Part shown: in pieces, positions 30,253 through 33,635 of the stretch | Position numbering within the stretch: position 1 is the stretch's first letter | Layout: the number at the start of each line of letters is the position of its first letter | Notes under the pieces: model-generated | Databases searched by the model: none | What the model was told of the DNA's origin: nothing | What the model saw: the letters and a program-made list of their open reading frames with translations, nothing else | Assembly: GCA_964578485.1 (NCBI GenBank) | Contig: CAZODA010000034.1 | Span: 1-33,635 of the forward strand | DNA length: 33,635 nt | Reading direction: 5' to 3' | From: CAZODA01 sp964578485 | GTDB lineage: Bacteria > Bacteroidota > Bacteroidia > Bacteroidales > Marinilabiliaceae | Position numbers and translations under genes: made by a program

Positions 30253-30708
30253 TTATTTAATGGTATTAATATCTATAACTTTAGGCTTTTGAGCTTCATG
30301 TTTATGCTCGGGGCCACTATAAACATACAGGTTCCTAAAAAGTTGACGTCCCAATCTATTTTTTGGCAACATCCCTTTCACAGTTTTTTCAACTAATCTT
30401 TCAGGACTTTTTGCAAAAAGCTTTGCGGGGGTCTCACTTCTTTGTCCGCCGGCGTAACCGCTATAAAAGAAAAATTTTCTTTTATTCCATTTATCTCCGC
30501 TCAGCTTTATCTTTTCAGCATTCAGAATTATAACATTATCTCCACAATCAACATGTGGGGTAAAATAAGGTTTATGTTTTCCTCTCAGTATATTTGCCAC
30601 CTTTGATCCAAGGCGACCTAAGATCTGATCGCTAGCATCAACCACTACCCATTCTTTCTGAACAGTAGAAGGATTAGCTGATTTAGTTTTGTAACTTAAA
30701 GTATCCAC
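30253..30708 (-). CDS. rplM: 50S ribosomal protein L13
   Basis: This 151-residue L13 has WVVVDASDQILGRLGSKVANILRGKHKPYFTPHVDCGDNVIILNAEKI and the VKGMLPKNRLGRQLFRNLYVY-type C-terminus. It is the first gene of the operon that runs through rpsI, rpsB and tsf. A leader of about 155 nt with a hairpin precedes it. It starts at ATG 30708. Confidence 0.98.
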   Translation of the reverse strand: MDTLSYKTKSANPSTVQKEWVVVDASDQILGRLGSKVANILRGKHKPYFTPHVDCGDNVIILNAEKIKLSGDKWNKRKFFFYSGYAGGQRSETPAKLFAKSPERLVEKTVKGMLPKNRLGRQLFRNLYVYSGPEHKHEAQKPKVIDINTIK

Positions 30709-30780
30709 AGTCTTTCTAAATTTGATAATTAGATCTAAAATAACAACATTCGGCTTGTGTAAAGTTGAACATCAGCATTT

Positions 30781-30818
30781 CACTACGGCAAAACGGGCAT
30801 TTTTCGCCTATTTTAGTG
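30781..30818 (-). promoter_or_regulatory. Leader hairpin upstream of rplM
   Basis: On the minus strand the leader forms CACTA ... TAGTG outer arms, an internal loop, and inner arms GGC(G)AAAA/TTTTGCC around ATGCCCG. It lies about 73-110 bases upstream of the L13 start, inside the predicted transcript. It may be an L13 autoregulatory site, by analogy with L13 control in other bacteria; no known consensus was matched. Confidence 0.45.
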
Positions 30819-30872
30819 AATAATTACTGATTCGGTGGGTATTTACACCATACATGAATAATAATCAGGGCG

Positions 30873-30903
30873 CAAAAGTAAGGCATTTTTTTGTAACTAC
30901 CAA
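30873..30903 (-). promoter_or_regulatory. Promoter of the rplM-rpsI-rpsB-tsf operon
   Basis: On the minus strand TTG (30903-30901) is followed after 20 bases by TACTTTTG (30880-30873) and then C. Both elements and the spacing match the Bacteroidota consensus. Transcription would start near 30866. Confidence 0.75.
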
Positions 30904-30936
30904 TGCTTTAGAAAAGAAAGTTATAAGATATAAAAA

Positions 30937-31692
30937 TTAAAAATTGATCACAAGGCCATTAGGAATGACCTTAACTCCTTTTTTATGTATAAATACATAA
31001 GCTGTCAGCCATCCGATTGCACTGCCTGCTACGACATCCGAAAGCCAATGTTGATTTTGATAAATTCTGCCTGCCGCCACTATTCCCGGAATTAAATAAA
31101 GCCATCGAGAGTAGCATTCTGCATAAGGAGTAATGCTTGCAAAAGAAAGGGCTGCGTGTCCTGAAGGAAATGATTTAAATTCATCTTTTCTTCCCGGGAA
31201 GGGTTTGAAATAATTACTTTTATAATCATATCCCGGTCTTGCTCTTCCCGTTAACTGTTTTAAACTTTCAACAGAAATAGCTGCAACTACAACTGATTGT
31301 AGTGATTGTAATGCCACATTTTGCATTTGTTCATCTTTAAAAACAAGATGTGCAGCACCAAAGGCAGCAAAGCTCAAAGGCAAGACAACAAATTTATCAC
31401 CTGCCAGATCACTAATTTCAAAAGCTGACAGAGCAAAATCTGAAGATAAATTTTCTAGGCTTGTATTTACCGGCTTATCAAATAAAAAAGAAGCTCCCAA
31501 AAGCCCGGCTGTTATAGGCAAGGTCTGCTTCATTTTACTATCATGCCAAAAGCTTGATGTTATAAGATCGGGCTTTTCGGCATACAAAAAGGTATTTTGT
31601 ACGAAGAAGAACAATATAAAAATCAGGCATTTAAAACTCTGCATCAACGATGAAGTTTTCCCCTTGATCAACTGAAAATTATCTGTTATCAC
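30937..31692 (-). CDS. PAP2-family membrane phosphatase
   Basis: This 251-residue integral membrane acid phosphatase belongs to the PAP2 superfamily. The three motifs are K145-x6-R152-P153 (KQLTGRARP), P176-S-G-H179, and R209 ... H215 ... D219 (GRIYQNQHWLSD). The usual Ser before the third-motif Arg is Gly. An N-terminal signal or helix lies at about 20-38. Candidate substrates are undecaprenyl pyrophosphate or lipid phosphates, acting on the periplasmic side. It is upstream of the ribosomal promoter on the same strand, with its own start at ATG 31692. Confidence 0.9.
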   Translation of the reverse strand: MITDNFQLIKGKTSSLMQSFKCLIFILFFFVQNTFLYAEKPDLITSSFWHDSKMKQTLPITAGLLGASFLFDKPVNTSLENLSSDFALSAFEISDLAGDKFVVLPLSFAAFGAAHLVFKDEQMQNVALQSLQSVVVAAISVESLKQLTGRARPGYDYKSNYFKPFPGRKDEFKSFPSGHAALSFASITPYAECYSRWLYLIPGIVAAGRIYQNQHWLSDVVAGSAIGWLTAYVFIHKKGVKVIPNGLVINF

Positions 31693-31754
31693 TTCTATTT
31701 CAAAGCTTTTAAACTTTTGGAAGTTATATATCTTATCGGAAACTGCTTATATTT

Positions 31755-32783
31755 TCACTCTTCATCGATATAGGTAATCCAGCCGTATTTATCAGCTTCC
31801 TCGCCATATTGAACATTCCTTAATTTAATATATAGCTGTTCCGAAATTGGACCCGGTTTTCCGTCTTCACCATAAACATATGATTTTCCTGTATCAATAT
31901 CATCAATGCGACCAACCGGACTAATAACAGCAGCAGTACCACAAGCTCCAACTTCTTCAAAAGTTGAAAGCTCTTCAAGTGCGACGGGGCGCACCTCAGT
32001 GTTGAGCCCTATCTCTTCGGCTAATGTTATCAAGCTTTTATTTGTAATTGACGGAAGGATGGATTTTGATTTTGGAGTTATATATGAATTATTCTTAATC
32101 CCAAAGAAATTTGCAGGTCCACATTCATCAATAAATTTTTTCTCTCTGCTATCAAGGTACAGTACAGCAAAATATCCCTTTTCTTTAGCCAAATTTCCTG
32201 ATATCAAGCTGGCTGCATAATTACCTCCAACCTTAATATTACCGGTTCCATTAGGTGCAGCGCGGTCGTATTGCCTTGTTATCATCAAATTTGTAGGTTT
32301 AAATCCTTCTTTAAAATAAGGCCCTACCGGTGTTACAAACACAATAAAAAGATATTCATCTGAAGGTGATACACCAACTTTTGGCCCTGTTCCTATCAAA
32401 AGAGGTCTGATATATAGAGATGCTCCTGAACTCATGGGCGGAACAAAACTTGAGTTATATTTCACAGCTTTTTTTACTGCTTCAATAAAAATTTCCTCCG
32501 GTACAGGTTCCATCAGAATACCTTCTGCAGACTTTATCATTCTTTTTGCATTATCATGCATTCTAAAGATACGTATTCTGTTATCCCTGCCTCTATATGC
32601 CTTAAGTCCTTCAAAAGACTCCTGTCCGTAGTGAAGACAGGTAGCTGCCATATGTATATTAATAATTTCAGAAGAGCTGAGTTCCAGTTCTCCCCATTTC
32701 CCGTTCCGGTAATAGCACCGTACGTTGTAGTCGGTCTTTATATAATTAAAAGACAAAGAACCCCAATCCAAGTCGCCAGTCAT
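31755..32783 (-). CDS. ilvE: Branched-chain amino acid aminotransferase
   Basis: This 342-residue fold-type IV PLP enzyme carries out the last step of Ile, Leu and Val synthesis and the first of their breakdown. The PLP lysine is K184 in GTGNIKVGGNYAAS. AATCLHYGQESFEGLKAYR and EEVGACGTAAVISPVG-type segments are typical of the BCAT2-like (type II) group, as is the C-terminal YGEEADKYGWITYIDE. The start is ATG 32783. It is a single gene, 62 bases upstream of the PAP2 gene on the same strand. Confidence 0.96.
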   Translation of the reverse strand: MTGDLDWGSLSFNYIKTDYNVRCYYRNGKWGELELSSSEIINIHMAATCLHYGQESFEGLKAYRGRDNRIRIFRMHDNAKRMIKSAEGILMEPVPEEIFIEAVKKAVKYNSSFVPPMSSGASLYIRPLLIGTGPKVGVSPSDEYLFIVFVTPVGPYFKEGFKPTNLMITRQYDRAAPNGTGNIKVGGNYAASLISGNLAKEKGYFAVLYLDSREKKFIDECGPANFFGIKNNSYITPKSKSILPSITNKSLITLAEEIGLNTEVRPVALEELSTFEEVGACGTAAVISPVGRIDDIDTGKSYVYGEDGKPGPISEQLYIKLRNVQYGEEADKYGWITYIDEE

Positions 32784-33197
32784 GTTTTATTTTGATTAGT
32801 AATTTTAAAATAATTGGTAAAATTAAGAATATCTTTGATATAATACTACCTGAATAGCAACAGAAAGGCTGATATTAAAATAATTTTATAAAATGCTAAG
32901 GATAGCTGTAAAAAAACCAAATAAACATCTTATCATTGGATTTTCAAATAAGCAAAATGTAGAGGATTATTAAAAACATCAATTTTAAAAGCTTAGTTAT
33001 ACTAAATTTTCATATTTTGCTAATTACAAATCAACATTTTTTTATCAAAAAAAGTACACTTTAAAAAATAAGGGCTAGTTATTTTTTTATAAAGTACTTT
33101 TAATTTTCTTATTAATTATCTACCCTAAAACAAAGTATTTCACTATTTGTTACAATAGTAATAGTTTGTTAGGTATGGCAATATAAAACTATCAAAG
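32784..33197. other. A/T-rich divergent region between ilvE and pncB
   Basis: No gene is seen in 414 bases. It holds the upstream regions of both divergent genes. The only structure is a large imperfect inverted repeat at 33050-33101 and a small one, ACTATT(T)GTTACAATAGT, at about 33142-33159, close to the pncB start. No exact TAnnTTTG is found for pncB. Confidence 0.6.
33050..33101. repeat. Imperfect inverted repeat of about 22 bp
   Basis: AAAAGTAC(A)CTTTAAAAAATAA (33050-33071) faces TTATTTTTTTATAAAGTACTTTT (33079-33101) across GGGCTAG. One or two bases are unpaired. It lies about 100 bases before pncB. It could act as an RNA hairpin or be a relic of a mobile repeat. Confidence 0.6.
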
Positions 33198-33635
33198 ATG
33201 AAAATTACCGGCAGCTACACCGATCAGTATCAATTAACCATGGCGCAGGCATATTTCCTCAGAGGAAATTCAGATGAACCTGCTATTTATGATTATTTTT
33301 TCAGAAAGCTTCCCTTCAAGGGAGGTTATGCAATATTTGCCGGACTTGAAACATTATTGCAGGTATTGGAAAATCTGGAATTCACTTTTGAGGACCTTGA
33401 GTTTTTACAAAAGGAAGGATTTGATAAAGGTTTTATTAATCATTTAAAAGACTTCCGTTTTCGCGGTTCTGTTTACAGCACTTTGGAAGGGGATACAGTA
33501 TTTCCAACCCGTCCTGTTTTAACAATTGAAGCCGGTATTATTGAAGCACAAATAATTGAAACCCTAATATTAAATATTTTAAATTTTCAAACTTTAATAG
33601 CAACAAAGGCAAGTAGGATACGCCTTGTTGCTCCA
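33198..33635 (+). CDS. pncB: Nicotinate phosphoribosyltransferase, N-terminal part
   Basis: The first 146 residues are present and the frame runs off the right edge. YTDQYQLTMAQAYF at residues 7-20 is the N-terminal signature of NAPRTase, and DYFFRKLPFKGGYAIFAGLE and the RGSVYSTLEGDTVFPTRPVLTIEAG region agree. It makes nicotinate mononucleotide from nicotinate and PRPP in the NAD salvage pathway. The catalytic His and C-terminal domain are outside the window. The start is ATG 33198. Confidence 0.93.
   Translation, partial: MKITGSYTDQYQLTMAQAYFLRGNSDEPAIYDYFFRKLPFKGGYAIFAGLETLLQVLENLEFTFEDLEFLQKEGFDKGFINHLKDFRFRGSVYSTLEGDTVFPTRPVLTIEAGIIEAQIIETLILNILNFQTLIATKASRIRLVAP

Overview
The window is low-GC DNA from a member of the Bacteroidota, probably a marine or sediment Bacteroidales/Marinilabiliales-like lineage. 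Three things support this. Many genes and the tRNA-Leu are preceded by the Bacteroidota -7 promoter element TAnnTTTG, usually without a Shine-Dalgarno sequence. The ribosomal run is rplM-rpsI-rpsB-tsf. Several proteins (U32 peptidase homologue, YbdL-like aminotransferase, CCGxHxxC membrane-anchored protein, TlpA-like thioredoxin) are of types common in this phylum. The species cannot be named from the sequence.

Layout. 1-3.1 kb (minus strand): an MFS anion symporter, a cupin lipoprotein and an S-type sulfatase cut by the window edge, probably a small uptake and desulfation operon. 3.2-9.5 kb: a U32 peptidase homologue (RlhA-like), tRNA-Arg(CCT), a SpoIIAA/STAS-like protein, a membrane-proximal chemoreceptor-like protein, a class I aminotransferase homologue that lacks the PLP lysine, and recO. 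9.7-14.8 kb is the accessory island. A tRNA-Leu(CAA) has its 3' end repeated 1.7 kb downstream, and between the two copies lie an excisionase-type HTH gene, a gene broken by three in-frame stops, and the C-terminal catalytic remnant of a tyrosine integrase. After that come a gene-poor, repeat-rich stretch, a DUF3024 gene, and a tight three-gene operon headed by a TIGR04255-family protein, followed by tandem palindromic repeats. 14.8-17.5 kb: an aldehyde dehydrogenase, a LarE-type sulfur transferase and a small cysteine-cluster protein.

17.6-33.6 kb is mostly conserved chromosome. It holds frr and tyrS (convergent, with the tyrS stop codon inside the shared terminator hairpin), cvpA, efp, a GAF-SpoIIE phosphatase, a hybrid histidine kinase, a TlpA-like thioredoxin, pyrH, tsf, rpsB, rpsI, rplM, a PAP2 phosphatase, ilvE and the start of pncB. 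The ribosomal operon has a good promoter, a structured leader of about 155 nt and an 18-bp terminator stem.

The best candidates for new biology are the aminotransferase-fold protein without its catalytic lysine and the TIGR04255 three-gene operon in the island next to the tRNA-Leu. The degraded integrated element, with nonsense codons but no frameshifts, comes next. All gene names rest on reading the sequence and recalling families; no database search was run.
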